Shown: piece by piece, positions 51,360-59,302 of the stretch
Numbering within the stretch: the stretch's first letter is position 1
How the letters are laid out: the number at the start of each line of letters is the position of its first letter
Assembly (NCBI RefSeq): GCF_016907655.1
Contig: NZ_JAFBCL010000001.1
Coordinates: forward strand, 3,258,001 to 3,322,000
DNA from: Saccharothrix algeriensis
GTDB taxonomy: Bacteria; Actinomycetota; Actinomycetes; Mycobacteriales; Pseudonocardiaceae
Reading direction: 5' to 3'
DNA length: 64,000 bases
Translations under genes and position numbers: made by a program
Notes under the pieces: generated by a model
Database searches by the model: none
Told to the model about the DNA's origin: nothing
The model's input: only the letters and a program-made list of their open reading frames with translations

Positions 51360-52706
51360 ATGACACGTTCACTGCGCGTCGCCGTCATCGGCGCGGGCCC
51401 GGCCGGCACCTACACCGCCGACACCCTGATCAAGTCGGCGGCCGACGTCTCGGTCGACCTGTTCGAGCGGATGCCCGCCCCGTACGGCCTCATCCGCTAC
51501 GGCGTCGCGCCCGACCACCCGCGCATCAAGGGCATCGTCACCGCCCTGCAGCGCGTGCTGGACCGCCCGGAAGTGCGGTTCTTCGGCAACGTCGAGTACG
51601 GCGTGGACGTGAAGCTCGACGACCTCCGCCAGTTCTACGACGCGGTGGTCTTCGCCACCGGCGCCGAGAAGGACCGGCCGCTGGACATCCCCGGCATCGA
51701 CCTGGCCGGCTCGTACGGCGCGGCCGACTTCGTCTCCTGGTACGACGGCCACCCCGACGTGCCGCGCACCTGGCCGCTGGACGCGTCCCGGGTCGCCGTG
51801 CTCGGCGTCGGCAACGTGGCGCTCGACGTCGCCCGCGTGCTCGCCAAGACCGCCGACGAGCTGCTCACCACCGAGATCCCGGACAACGTCTACCGGGGCC
51901 TCAAGGCCAGCCCGGTCACCGACGTGCACGTGTTCGGCCGCCGCGGGCCGGCCCAGGCCAAGTTCACGCCGCTGGAGCTGCGCGAACTCGACCACTCGCC
52001 GAACGTCGAGGTGATCGTGCACCCCGAGGGCATCGACTTCTGCGCGGCCAGCATGGCGGCCATCCGGTCCAGCAAGCAGGTCGAGATGGTGGTCAAGACG
52101 CTCCAGGAGTGGGCGCTGCGCGACGTCGGCGACCGGCCGCGCCGGCTGCACCTGCACTTCCTGGAGGCCCCGGTCGAGGTGCTGGGCGCCGACGGCGCGG
52201 TCACCGGCCTGCGCACCGAGCGGATGCGGCTCGTCGGCGACGGCAGCGCGGAGGGCACCGGCGAGTTCACCGACTGGCCCGTCCAGGCCGTGTACCGGGC
52301 GGTCGGCTACCTGTCCACGCACCTGCCGGACCTGCCGTTCGACCACGCCTCGGGCACCGTGCCGCACCGGGCGGGCCGCGTGCTCGGCCTGGACGACCGG
52401 GCGCTGACCGGCGTGTACGTCACCGGCTGGATCAAGCGCGGCCCGGTCGGGCTGATCGGGCACACCAAGGGCGACGCGCTGGAGACGGTGACCAGCCTGC
52501 TCGCCGACGCGCCGGCGCTGCCGGCCGCGCCGGTGGCCGACCGGGACGCCGTCGTGCGGTTCCTGGAGCAGCGCGCGGTGCCGTTCACCACCGTCGACGG
52601 CTGGCGGCGGCTGGACGCCCACGAGCTCGCGCTCGGCGCGGCCCGGGGCCGCGAGCGGGTCAAGGTCGTGGACCGGGCCGAGATGACCGCCATCTCCCGG
52701 TCCTGA
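51360..52706 (+). CDS. fprA: Ferredoxin/flavodoxin-NADP reductase, FprA type (adrenodoxin reductase-like)
   Basis: 448 residues. VAVIGAGPAGTYTADTLIK binds FAD, FERMPAPYGLIRYGVAPDHPRIKG is the adrenodoxin reductase signature, VAVLGVGNVALDVARVL binds NADP(H) and VYVTGWIKRGPVGLIGHTKGDA ends the core. It moves electrons from NADPH to ferredoxins that feed P450s and iron-release reactions. An iron box covers its likely promoter, so it should be induced in iron starvation; mycobacterial fprA is also linked to iron. ATG at 51360 has no ribosome site, in keeping with leaderless translation. Confidence 0.92.
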   Translation: MTRSLRVAVIGAGPAGTYTADTLIKSAADVSVDLFERMPAPYGLIRYGVAPDHPRIKGIVTALQRVLDRPEVRFFGNVEYGVDVKLDDLRQFYDAVVFATGAEKDRPLDIPGIDLAGSYGAADFVSWYDGHPDVPRTWPLDASRVAVLGVGNVALDVARVLAKTADELLTTEIPDNVYRGLKASPVTDVHVFGRRGPAQAKFTPLELRELDHSPNVEVIVHPEGIDFCAASMAAIRSSKQVEMVVKTLQEWALRDVGDRPRRLHLHFLEAPVEVLGADGAVTGLRTERMRLVGDGSAEGTGEFTDWPVQAVYRAVGYLSTHLPDLPFDHASGTVPHRAGRVLGLDDRALTGVYVTGWIKRGPVGLIGHTKGDALETVTSLLADAPALPAAPVADRDAVVRFLEQRAVPFTTVDGWRRLDAHELALGAARGRERVKVVDRAEMTAISRS

Positions 52707-52736
52707 CCCGCGCCGCCCGGCGGCGGGCGGGGCCCG

Positions 52737-52895
52737 CTACTGGGTGGTCGTCACGTTGTTGAACGGCAGCTTCGGCTCCGCCCACGGGAACACGACGAAC
52801 ATCAGCAGGGCCACCACCCCGGCCACCAGCACGAGGGCCTGGAGGACGCGCACCGGCAGGGGGCCGGGGAGGTGGCGCCAGATCCAGCCGTACAT
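52737..52895 (-). CDS. Small membrane protein coupled to the sortase gene
   Basis: 52 residues: MYGWIWRHLPGPLPVRVLQA, a helix LVLVAGVVALLMFVVFPWAEP and a short polar tail with PFNNVTTTQ. ATG at 52895 overlaps the sortase stop codon (TGATG), and AAGGAG lies before it, so translation is coupled. Small helical proteins of this kind accompany class E sortases in actinobacteria; it may aid sortase placement. Confidence 0.8.
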   Translation of the reverse strand: MYGWIWRHLPGPLPVRVLQALVLVAGVVALLMFVVFPWAEPKLPFNNVTTTQ

Positions 52896-54688
52896 CACTG
52901 CTCCTTCAGCTCTTCGGGCACGAAGCCGGGCGCCTTGGGGTAGCCCTGCGCCAGCACCGCGTGCACGATCAGCCGCTGCTTGTCGGAGAACCGGGGGTGG
53001 CAGGTGGTCAGCGTCATCAGCGACGCCTGCTGCGCCTCCGGCCCGGCGCCGGTGACGTGCGGGATGGGGTTGATCACCTCGCCCTGGGAGGGCAGCACGA
53101 TCTCCTGGCCGACCGTCTTGGCGTAGGAGCCGCCCAGCGGGGCGACCTTCGCGCACCTCGGGTCCCGGGCCTTCGGGTTCTGCGCCCAGCCCGCGACCTC
53201 GCCGGCCTTGGGCAGCATCCGGTAGACGAACCACTGCGTCTGCGTCTCGACCACGATCGCGTCGCAGGAGTCCATCAGGTCGAGGTCGTTGAACGGCGCG
53301 CCCTTGCCGACCCGGTGCCCGGCGACCGAGAAGTTGCCCGGGTCGCCCGGCAGCGCGGTGTTGACGTAGTGGCCCGGCCCGATCTCCAGGTGCTTGTCGG
53401 TGGTGCCCTCGACGATGGAGAACTTGTAGTCCGGCCCGAACACCGGGATGTACATCTTGGCGAACGCCTGGCCCTCGACCAGGTCGTACCTGGCCTCGCG
53501 CTGCGGTTCGGCGCCCTGGACGGTGTTGGCGCCCCACTGCTCGTCCAGTGCCTGCGTGGCGTCGTCCTGCTTGCCGGCGGAGATGAGGTCGGTGACGTAG
53601 ACCTCGTAGACCACGAACAGCAGGACCACCAGGCCGGCGGTGATCAGCAGCTCGCCGACCGCGCGGACGGCCTTGCGGGCCCCGCCCTCCGGCGGCGGTG
53701 GCGGGGGCCCCCCGTGGTCGTCCGCCGCGCCGTTCCGCGCACCTCTCCGCGCGCCGCCCGACGCGTCGTCCTCCGCGTCGTCGTAGTAGCCGTCCTCGGC
53801 GTAGTTCCCGGCGTAGTCGTCGGCGTGGTCGTCCGCCACCGGCTCGATGACCTCGGTGGGCGGGTCGGGGGGTCGGGGGCGCGGCGGGATGCGGCGGGGC
53901 GGGGCGATCCGGGGCGGGGGCGGCGGCGGGAGGCTGCCGGAGAACGCGCTGGTGTAGCGGGTGGCCTCGGGCGACGGCTCGGGGTCGAGCCGGGCGGTGC
54001 CGCGGAAGCCCCGGTCGGGCTCGCCGTTCGGGCGGCCGTCGGGGGCGGAGGGGTCGGCGGCCCGCGCACCGGGGTCCGGCCGGTGGAACCCGCGCGGCCC
54101 GGTGTCCGGCCCCGGGCGGCCGACGGACCCCCGGACGGGTGGTTCCGCGTACCCGCGGTCCGGTGCTCCCGGGTACCCGCGGTCCGGCGGCCCCGCGGTC
54201 CGGCGGTCCGGCGGTCCGGCGTGCGCGCGGTCGAGCGAGCCGGCGTGCGCGCGGTCGAGCAGGTCGGGCTGCCCGTGGTCGAGCGAGCCCGAGCGCCCCT
54301 GGTCGAGCGAGCCCGAGTGCCCGCGGTCGAGCGGGCCGGGGTGGTCGCGGTCGAACGGGCCGGCGGGCGCGCGGTCGGAGGGGCCGGGGTACGGGTGTTC
54401 GGACGGGGCGTGGCGCCGGGGCGGGAGCCGTTCCGCGGGGCCGGGGGTGAACGGGTCGGCGTGCCGGGGGGCGTCCGCGCGGTGCGCGCCCGCGTGGCGC
54501 GGGTCGACCGGCCGGGGCTGCCCGCGCGGCGGTGTCGGCGGGCGGGCCGAAGCCTCGTCCCCACCGCCCGGCGAGGTCCGCACGACCTCGCCCGGCGCCG
54601 GCGGCGGGGGTCCGGGCCTGGGGCGGGGCGGCCGTCCCGGCGGCGGGCCCGACGGGCCGCCTTGCGGCGGGGGCGGGTCGTAGCTCAC
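52895..54688 (-). CDS. Class E sortase with a very long repetitive N-terminal cytoplasmic region
   Basis: 597 residues from GTG at 54688 with GGGAGGTTTTTCG in front. The first 330 residues are disordered and Pro/Asp/Arg-rich, including ten octapeptide repeats (GPLDRGHS type). A membrane helix (ELLITAGLVVLLFVVYEVYV) at about 345 leads to the sortase domain, with catalytic His in SVAGHRVGKG, Cys in LMTLTTCHPRFSDKQR and Arg in the same stretch. Sortase E anchors proteins with LAxTG-type signals to the wall, and in Streptomyces it is needed for aerial growth. Typical class E enzymes are about 200-300 residues, so the tail is exceptional. Confidence 0.92.
   Translation of the reverse strand: MSYDPPPPQGGPSGPPPGRPPRPRPGPPPPAPGEVVRTSPGGGDEASARPPTPPRGQPRPVDPRHAGAHRADAPRHADPFTPGPAERLPPRRHAPSEHPYPGPSDRAPAGPFDRDHPGPLDRGHSGSLDQGRSGSLDHGQPDLLDRAHAGSLDRAHAGPPDRRTAGPPDRGYPGAPDRGYAEPPVRGSVGRPGPDTGPRGFHRPDPGARAADPSAPDGRPNGEPDRGFRGTARLDPEPSPEATRYTSAFSGSLPPPPPPRIAPPRRIPPRPRPPDPPTEVIEPVADDHADDYAGNYAEDGYYDDAEDDASGGARRGARNGAADDHGGPPPPPPEGGARKAVRAVGELLITAGLVVLLFVVYEVYVTDLISAGKQDDATQALDEQWGANTVQGAEPQREARYDLVEGQAFAKMYIPVFGPDYKFSIVEGTTDKHLEIGPGHYVNTALPGDPGNFSVAGHRVGKGAPFNDLDLMDSCDAIVVETQTQWFVYRMLPKAGEVAGWAQNPKARDPRCAKVAPLGGSYAKTVGQEIVLPSQGEVINPIPHVTGAGPEAQQASLMTLTTCHPRFSDKQRLIVHAVLAQGYPKAPGFVPEELKEQ
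54123..54362 (-). repeat. Ten 24-bp tandem repeats in the sortase gene
   Basis: Ten 24-base units encode octapeptides of the form G-(P/S)-(L/P/F)-D-R-x-x-(A/P/S), such as GPFDRDHP, GPLDRGHS, GSLDQGRS and GSLDRAHA. Units diverge at both ends of the array and are most alike in the middle. Confidence 0.85.
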
Positions 54689-54826
54689 CGAAAAACCTCC
54701 CGGTCCGAACGTTCCAGAACTAAGCAGTGCTTCAGCGACCTGCTCGGTTACGTTAACGTGTTCATCCAGCAGTGGACGTGAACCCGCGCCACTGGAGGCT
54801 CATCCACCCCGTCAGGCGAGGACAGA

Positions 54827-55093
54827 ATGCCCAAGTCCAAGGTCCGCAAGAAGGCCGTCTACACGGCGCCGGCCGATCGCCGCACCCCGGTGAAGGTGAA
54901 GGCCGCAGGCCCGTCGCACCCGGTGTACATCGCCGTGATGCTCGGCGTGATGCTGCTCGGCCTGGCGTGGCTGGTGGTCAACTACATCGCGGGCGAGAAG
55001 GTGCCCGTGATGATGGACCTCGGGAGCTGGAACTTCGGCATCGGGTTCGCCCTGATGATCATCGGATTGCTGATGACCATGCGGTGGCGCTGA
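54827..55093 (+). CDS. crgA: CrgA: cell division protein
   Basis: 88 residues with the CrgA layout: a basic start [15 protein letters not shown], a first helix [22 protein letters not shown], the loop [20 protein letters not shown] and a second helix ending LMTMRWR. CrgA joins FtsZ, PBPs and CwsA at the septum in mycobacteria and delays septation in Streptomyces. It is divergent from the sortase, the usual place near the origin. A terminator follows. Confidence 0.96.
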   Translation: MPKSKVRKKAVYTAPADRRTPVKVKAAGPSHPVYIAVMLGVMLLGLAWLVVNYIAGEKVPVMMDLGSWNFGIGFALMIIGLLMTMRWR

Positions 55094-55114
55094 CCACTCG
55101 CTACGCCACGTGGC

Positions 55115-55148
55115 CGACGGCCCGGACGTCCACACGTCCGGGCCGTCG
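55115..55148 (+). terminator. Terminator of crgA
   Basis: A perfect 15-bp stem (55115-55129 with 55134-55148) and a CCAC loop, 22 bases after the crgA stop. Confidence 0.82.
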
Positions 55149-55217
55149 CACGTCAACCGGTCGTTCAAGCCGTTCACCACCCGGTCACCGAAGCACAGGG
55201 ATGTAAGTCATCCCCAA

Positions 55218-55239
55218 TGGGGACAACTCCTGTGGACAA
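55218..55239 (-). promoter_or_regulatory. Two DnaA-box-like sites
   Basis: TGTGGACAA (55231-55239) is the exact complement of the actinobacterial DnaA box TTGTCCACA. TGGGGACAA (55218-55226) differs at one base. The sites are in the same orientation, 13 bases apart, and are preceded by a TCCCCA-A-TGGGGA palindrome (55211-55223). Confidence 0.5.
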
Positions 55240-55305
55240 CTTTGCGCCAAATTGCACAAGCGTCGGTAGGGGCCACTGGTCGCCCCATGCGGAAGACTCC
55301 CCGAC

Positions 55306-55719
55306 GTGACCCCACTCCGATCCTGGGCGCCCCGGCCGGCCGTCGCGGTCGTCGCCTGGGCCACGGCCGCAGCCGCGCTCGTCGCCGCCCTCCTGGGCGG
55401 TGAACCCGCCGAGGTGGTCTTCCTGGGCACCGCCGCGGCCCTGCTGCTCGCCATCGCCGCGTACAGCACGTTCCTGCGGCCCAGGCTGGCCGCCGACGAC
55501 ACCGGCCTGACCGTCCGCACCGTCACCGGGGCCCGCCACCTGCCGTGGCACGAGGTGCAGGTCAAGCTCGTCCGCACCCGCCGGCTCGGCCGCGAGGTCG
55601 CCACCCTGGAGCTGGACTGGCGGCGGGGCGAGGACGAGCAGCTGTTCGTGCTCACCCCGCTCGACCTCGGCGCCGACCCGCACGACGTGGCCGACGTGCT
55701 GCACGCCCTGCGGCCGTAG
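55306..55719 (+). CDS. PH domain membrane protein
   Basis: 137 residues. Two membrane helices (VAVVAWATAAAALVAALLGG and VVFLGTAAALLLAIAAYSTFL) precede a bacterial PH domain: RPRLAADDTGLTVRTVTGARHLPWHEVQVKLVRTRRLG. This family sits near crgA and the rhomboid gene in many actinobacteria; function is not established. GTG at 55306 starts it. No strong ribosome site is visible. Confidence 0.85.
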   Translation: MTPLRSWAPRPAVAVVAWATAAAALVAALLGGEPAEVVFLGTAAALLLAIAAYSTFLRPRLAADDTGLTVRTVTGARHLPWHEVQVKLVRTRRLGREVATLELDWRRGEDEQLFVLTPLDLGADPHDVADVLHALRP

Positions 55720-55726
55720 CGCGCCG

Positions 55727-56584
55727 CTAGCCCAGCTGCCCGGTGCGGACGAACGCCATCACGACCAGCAGCGCGAACGCCGCCGCCACGACGCCCGCCT
55801 GCCACACCTCGCGGCGTTCCCGCGGCGCGTGGACCAGGCCGGCGGCCACCGCCGCGCCCACCACCAGGCCACCGAGGTGGCCGAGCAGGGAGATACCCGG
55901 GAGGGTGAAGCTCAGCACGAGGTTGAGGCCGATGACGCCGAGCGCCGAGCCCGGGTTGAGCTTGAGCCGCAGCACCGCCACCAGCATCGCGCCCATCAGG
56001 CCGTACACCGCGCCCGAGGCGCCCGCGACCGGCGTGTTCACCCCGCCGAACAGGTACACCGCGACCCCGCCGCCCAGCAGCGACACCAGGTAGACGGCCA
56101 GGAACCGGACCTTGCCGAACACCGGCTCCAGGTCCCGCCCCAGCACGTACAGGGCGATCATGTTCAGCGCCAGGTGCGCCGGGCCGAAGTGCAGGAACCC
56201 GGACGTGGCCAGCCGCCACCACTCGCCGTAGTAGACGGCCGCCGGCCACAGGTAGTAGTCCAGGAACAGCTCGGACCGGTTGTTGCCCACGACGCTGCCG
56301 GCCTGCACCGCCGTCAGGGCGAACACCAGCGCGTTCAGCGCGATCAGCACCGGCGTCACCACCAGGCGCCGGGAGAACCGCGCCCCGACGAACGTGCGCG
56401 CCGGGCGGACCGCCCGGCTGCCCTCGGCCACGCAGTCGACGCACTGGTAGCCGACCGAAGCCTCGCGCAGGCACTCGGGGCAGGCCGGCCGCTCGCACCG
56501 GGTGCACCTCAGGCCCGTGGCCCGGTCGGGGTGCCGCGCGCAGGCGGCGCCGACCGGGTCGCCGGGGGTGACAGGCTGGTCCAC
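55727..56584 (-). CDS. Rhomboid intramembrane serine protease with N-terminal zinc-finger-like domain
   Basis: 285 residues. The first 55 residues hold a B-box-like cluster: CARHPDRATGLRCTRCERPACPECLRE and YQCVDC. Six membrane helices follow, with WWRLATSGFLHFGPAHLALNM (oxyanion and loop residues), the nucleophile in VAGASGAVYGLMG and the catalytic His in LGHLGGLVVGA. Rhomboids cleave membrane proteins within the bilayer. It converges with the PH gene, 7 bases apart, and is 4 bases downstream of the cyclophilin gene, one operon. Confidence 0.94.
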   Translation of the reverse strand: MDQPVTPGDPVGAACARHPDRATGLRCTRCERPACPECLREASVGYQCVDCVAEGSRAVRPARTFVGARFSRRLVVTPVLIALNALVFALTAVQAGSVVGNNRSELFLDYYLWPAAVYYGEWWRLATSGFLHFGPAHLALNMIALYVLGRDLEPVFGKVRFLAVYLVSLLGGGVAVYLFGGVNTPVAGASGAVYGLMGAMLVAVLRLKLNPGSALGVIGLNLVLSFTLPGISLLGHLGGLVVGAAVAAGLVHAPRERREVWQAGVVAAAFALLVVMAFVRTGQLG

Positions 56585-56588
56585 CGCG

Positions 56589-57137
56589 TCAGTGTCGCTC
56601 GATCGAGACCTTCTCGATCACCACGTCGGTGACCGGGCGGTCGCCCGCGCCGGTGGGCCCGTTGCCGATGGCGTTCACGACGTTGATCGAGTCCTGGTCG
56701 GCCACCTCGCCGAAGATCGTGTGCTTGAAGTTCAGCCACGTGGTCGGCGCGACGGTGATGAAGAACTGCGAGCCGTTCGAGTTGGGGCCGGAGTTCGCCA
56801 TCGCCAGCAGGTAGGGCTTGTTGAACTGGAGTTCCGGGTGGAACTCGTCGGCGAACTTGTAGCCGGGGCCGCCGCGGCCGGTGCCGGTCGGGTCACCGCC
56901 CTGGAGCATGAAGCCCGCGATCACGCGGTGGAAGATCGCGCCGTCGTAGAACGGCCCGGTGGCCTCCCCGCGGGCGTTGGACTCGGAGTATTCCTTGGTG
57001 CCCTCCGCCAGGCCGACGAAGTTCGCCACCGTCTTGGGAGCGTGGTCGGGGAAGAGGTTGATGCGGATGTCGCCCTGCGAGGTGTGCAGGGTCGCCGTCA
57101 CCTTGGTCCCGACGAGGGAGTCGTTGCTGTCTGCCAC
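56589..57137 (-). CDS. ppiA: Cyclophilin-type peptidyl-prolyl cis-trans isomerase
   Basis: 182 residues. HTSQGDIRINLFPDHAPKTVANFVGLAEG, GAIFHRVIAGFMLQGGDPTGTGRGGPGYKF and ANSGPNSNGSQFFI with the later W-L-x-x-x-H-T-I-F form the cyclophilin active site (FHR, QGGD, NSNGSQFF). No signal peptide, so cytoplasmic. CACGAT lies 6 bases before GTG at 57137, a possible leaderless start. It is conserved at this place in actinobacteria. Confidence 0.96.
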   Translation of the reverse strand: MADSNDSLVGTKVTATLHTSQGDIRINLFPDHAPKTVANFVGLAEGTKEYSESNARGEATGPFYDGAIFHRVIAGFMLQGGDPTGTGRGGPGYKFADEFHPELQFNKPYLLAMANSGPNSNGSQFFITVAPTTWLNFKHTIFGEVADQDSINVVNAIGNGPTGAGDRPVTDVVIEKVSIERH

Positions 57138-57189
57138 GCACCCATCGTGCCATCCGGGAGCCCGGGGGTTCGGGAAGGGGCGGGGTGGG

Positions 57190-57195
57190 TATAGC
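57190..57195 (+). promoter_or_regulatory. -10 element for a leaderless transcript
   Basis: TATAGC lies 7 bases before GTG at 57203, in the divergent gap with ppiA. Confidence 0.4.
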
Positions 57196-57202
57196 CACTG
57201 GT

Positions 57203-58033
57203 GTGACTGACCGACAGCTTGTGGAGCGCGATATGGATGAGGTTGACGCCATGACCCGAGCCGGCGAGTCCGTTGGCAAGGCGGTCGGCACGGGTCTGCG
57301 CGCCGTCCGTCGTGGCGCTGTCCGCGCAGGTCAGGTGAGTGCGGACGCCGCGGTCACGTGGGCGGAGCGCGCGGAGGGCAAGCTCGCCGAGCGCGGCGTC
57401 ACGGCCGACCACCTGCGTGGCGTCGTGGCGGATCGCGCGGGCGCGCTGGTGGAGAGGGCCGAGCAGGTGGAGAAGTCCACCCGCAAGCGGCGCAAGCAGC
57501 TCGCGAAGAAGGCCCGGCTCGTCCGCAAGGACGTCGCGAAGGCCACCGAGCGGGCCCGCAAGGAGGCCCGGTCGCGCGCGAAGGACGTGCGCAAGGCCGC
57601 CAAGCAGGCGCGCAAGGACTACGCGGCGTCCCAGCGGCCCCAGCGCAGCCGGTGGCCCTGGGTGCTCGGCGTCCTCGCGGCCGGTGCGGTCGCCGCCTAC
57701 GTGGCGCTGACCCGCAGGCCCCAGGAGGTGCGCCTGGAGGAGATCGAGGAGACCACCGAGTCGACCCCGCGCGGCAACACCACGCCGGGCGGCGCCTCGT
57801 CCGCGGACACCGCTCCGGGCAGCACCACCCCCGGCAACACCACCCCCGGCAACACCACCCCCGGCAACACCACCTCGGGCGGCACCACGCCGACGAGCGC
57901 CAAGCCGGGCGAGGCCAAGCCGAGTGACATCGCCCCCGCCGGCAGCACGCCGGGCAAGGGCGGCGCCACGCCCGGCGACCACGCCGCCCGCAACGGCCGG
58001 GTCGCCGACGAGAGCGTGGCCGACCGGAAGTAG
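57203..58033 (+). CDS. Apolipoprotein-like helical membrane protein with Thr/Pro/Gly tail
   Basis: 276 residues. A long charged amphipathic helix region (about 10-155: KLAERGVTADHLRGVVADRAGALVERAEQVEK, then Lys/Arg-rich KKARLVRKDVAKATERARKEARSRAKD) is followed by a membrane helix (WPWVLGVLAAGAVAAYVAL) and an unstructured tail with NTTPG repeats (57833-57877, 15-bp units). The arrangement resembles YtxH/apolipoprotein-like proteins that stay beneath the membrane. GTG at 57203 fits a leaderless start; ATG at 57233 with GGAG 8 bases before is the alternative. Function unknown. Confidence 0.75.
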   Translation: MTDRQLVERDMDEVDAMTRAGESVGKAVGTGLRAVRRGAVRAGQVSADAAVTWAERAEGKLAERGVTADHLRGVVADRAGALVERAEQVEKSTRKRRKQLAKKARLVRKDVAKATERARKEARSRAKDVRKAAKQARKDYAASQRPQRSRWPWVLGVLAAGAVAAYVALTRRPQEVRLEEIEETTESTPRGNTTPGGASSADTAPGSTTPGNTTPGNTTPGNTTSGGTTPTSAKPGEAKPSDIAPAGSTPGKGGATPGDHAARNGRVADESVADRK

Positions 58034-58045
58034 CCGCACCCGCGA

Positions 58046-58077
58046 GCGCCCGCCACCGAGGACCTGGTGGCGGGCGC
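58046..58077. terminator. Hairpin between convergent genes
   Basis: A 12-bp perfect stem (58046-58057 with 58066-58077) and an 8-base loop, 13 bases after the stop at 58033. Confidence 0.75.
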
Positions 58078-58147
58078 GGAGTGCTGCCCAGAAGTCCTAC
58101 CCGGAAGCGCTACCCGGAAGTGGCCGGGAGTGCCGGCCGGCCCCTGC

Positions 58148-58702
58148 TCAGAGCCCCAGGTTGCCGATGACCGTCCCGGCGATCCGCCTGGCCTTGACGG
58201 TCTGCTTCTGGTTGCTGGTCACGACCACCGCGTCGCCGCCCTTGGCGACCGCGTAGACCGCGCCCCCGCCGCCGACCAGCGACCCGCCCGCCCACCCCTC
58301 GGGTGTGCTCTCGGGGCTGGAATCGGCGACCGGCGCGGCCCGGTCGACCACCGCCTTCGCGGTCCCGGCGTCGCCGTGGAACACCCACACCGACAACTGG
58401 ACCTCGGTCGCGTCGGCGTAGAAGAAACAGGCCGGGTCCGGTTCGTCCGCGGACAGCCGGACATCGCGCACGAGTTGCCCGTTGGCCTCGGCGACGACCT
58501 CCGACGCCAAATACGGACACGTCCCATCGGCGGACGGCTCCGGGACGGGCGGCGGGCCGGCCGGGGCGGCGGCGGATTGCGCGCTCGGCGCGCTCGACGG
58601 GACGGGCGGTGTCGTCGCGGTGGTCGGTCCCGCGGTGCCGCACGCGGTCAGCGCGCCGAGGACCAGCAAGGACGGCAGGGCATTGCGCAGTGCTCGGTTC
58701 AT
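58148..58702 (-). CDS. DUF2020-like lipoprotein
   Basis: 184 residues from ATG at 58702. A lipoprotein signal peptide (ALPSLLVLGALTAC) ends at the cysteine of an LTAC box. A Ser/Pro/Ala linker is followed by GTCPYLASEVVAEANGQLV, VRLSADEPDPACFFYADATEVQLSVWV and ending VKARRIAGTVIGNLGL. CPYL...ACFFY is the pattern of the actinobacterial DUF2020 lipoproteins. Exported, function unknown. It ends close to the terminator shared with the upstream convergent gene. Confidence 0.85.
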   Translation of the reverse strand: MNRALRNALPSLLVLGALTACGTAGPTTATTPPVPSSAPSAQSAAAPAGPPPVPEPSADGTCPYLASEVVAEANGQLVRDVRLSADEPDPACFFYADATEVQLSVWVFHGDAGTAKAVVDRAAPVADSSPESTPEGWAGGSLVGGGGAVYAVAKGGDAVVVTSNQKQTVKARRIAGTVIGNLGL

Positions 58703-58775
58703 AGGACGGCCAGTCAATCAGAATTCCAACAGCTAATCGACAGGGTGATGACCTAGGCACCCACGGTCATGACGG

Positions 58776-58810
58776 TTAGGTTGACCTTACCTGCCAGGCC
58801 GCCCTGCAAT
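58776..58810 (+). promoter_or_regulatory. Iron box on the DoxX promoter
   Basis: TTAGGTTGACCTTACCTGC (58776-58794) matches 15 of 19 positions of TWAGGTWAGSCTWACCTWA. A promoter overlaps it: TTGACC at 58781-58786 as -35 and TGCAAT at 58805-58810 as -10, 18 bases apart. IdeR bound here would cover the -35. Confidence 0.65.
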
Positions 58811-58827
58811 GTGAGGACTGACCCAAG

Positions 58828-59253
58828 ATGAACGTCTTAGACCGCGGACGCGATCACGCGCTGGCGCTGTTCCGAATCGTCGTCGGCGTGTTGTTCATGT
58901 GCCACGGAGTGCAGAAGCTGTTCGGCGTCCTGGGCGCCCAGAACCCGGTGTCGCTCACCGCCTGGCCATCCGGCCCGGCCGCGGTGATCGAGCTGGTCTG
59001 CGGTGCGCTGCTCGTCCTGGGCCTGGGCACGCGGGCCGCCGCCCTGCTGGCGTCCGGTGCGATGGCCTACGCGTACTTCGTGGTGCACCAGCCGATGGGC
59101 CTGCTGCCGATCGAGAACAAGGGTGAGCTCGCCGCGGTGTACTCGTGGGCTTTCCTGCTCCTGGCCTTCACCGGCCCCGGCGCCTGGGCGCTGGACAGGG
59201 TGATCGCATCCCGCAAGCAGCACGACACATCGGCCTCACTGGCCAACGCGTGA
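58828..59253 (+). CDS. DoxX family membrane protein
   Basis: 141 residues with four membrane helices: ALALFRIVVGVLFMCHGVQKLFG (DoxX start), AAVIELVCGALLVLGLGTRAAALLASGAMAYAYF, and the loop VHQPMGLLPIENKGELAAVYSWAFLLLAF. DoxX proteins belong to membrane-bound thiosulfate or quinone oxidoreductase-like complexes; in mycobacteria DoxX joins SodA and SseA against oxidative stress. The promoter carries an iron box, so repression by iron is predicted. The gene is single, with a terminator. Confidence 0.93.
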   Translation: MNVLDRGRDHALALFRIVVGVLFMCHGVQKLFGVLGAQNPVSLTAWPSGPAAVIELVCGALLVLGLGTRAAALLASGAMAYAYFVVHQPMGLLPIENKGELAAVYSWAFLLLAFTGPGAWALDRVIASRKQHDTSASLANA

Positions 59254-59261
59254 CCAGCCGC

Positions 59262-59302
59262 CGGCCCGTGCCCCCTGCCACCCGGGCAGGGGGCACGGGC
59301 CG
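59262..59302 (+). terminator. Terminator of the DoxX gene
   Basis: A perfect 18-bp stem (59262-59279 with 59285-59302) and a 5-base loop, 9 bases after the stop. Confidence 0.85.

Noticed and set aside
55218..55239. Chromosomal origin oriC
   Set aside because: Only two DnaA-like boxes and no dnaA-dnaN context; a real actinobacterial origin has many boxes and should lie beyond gyrA.
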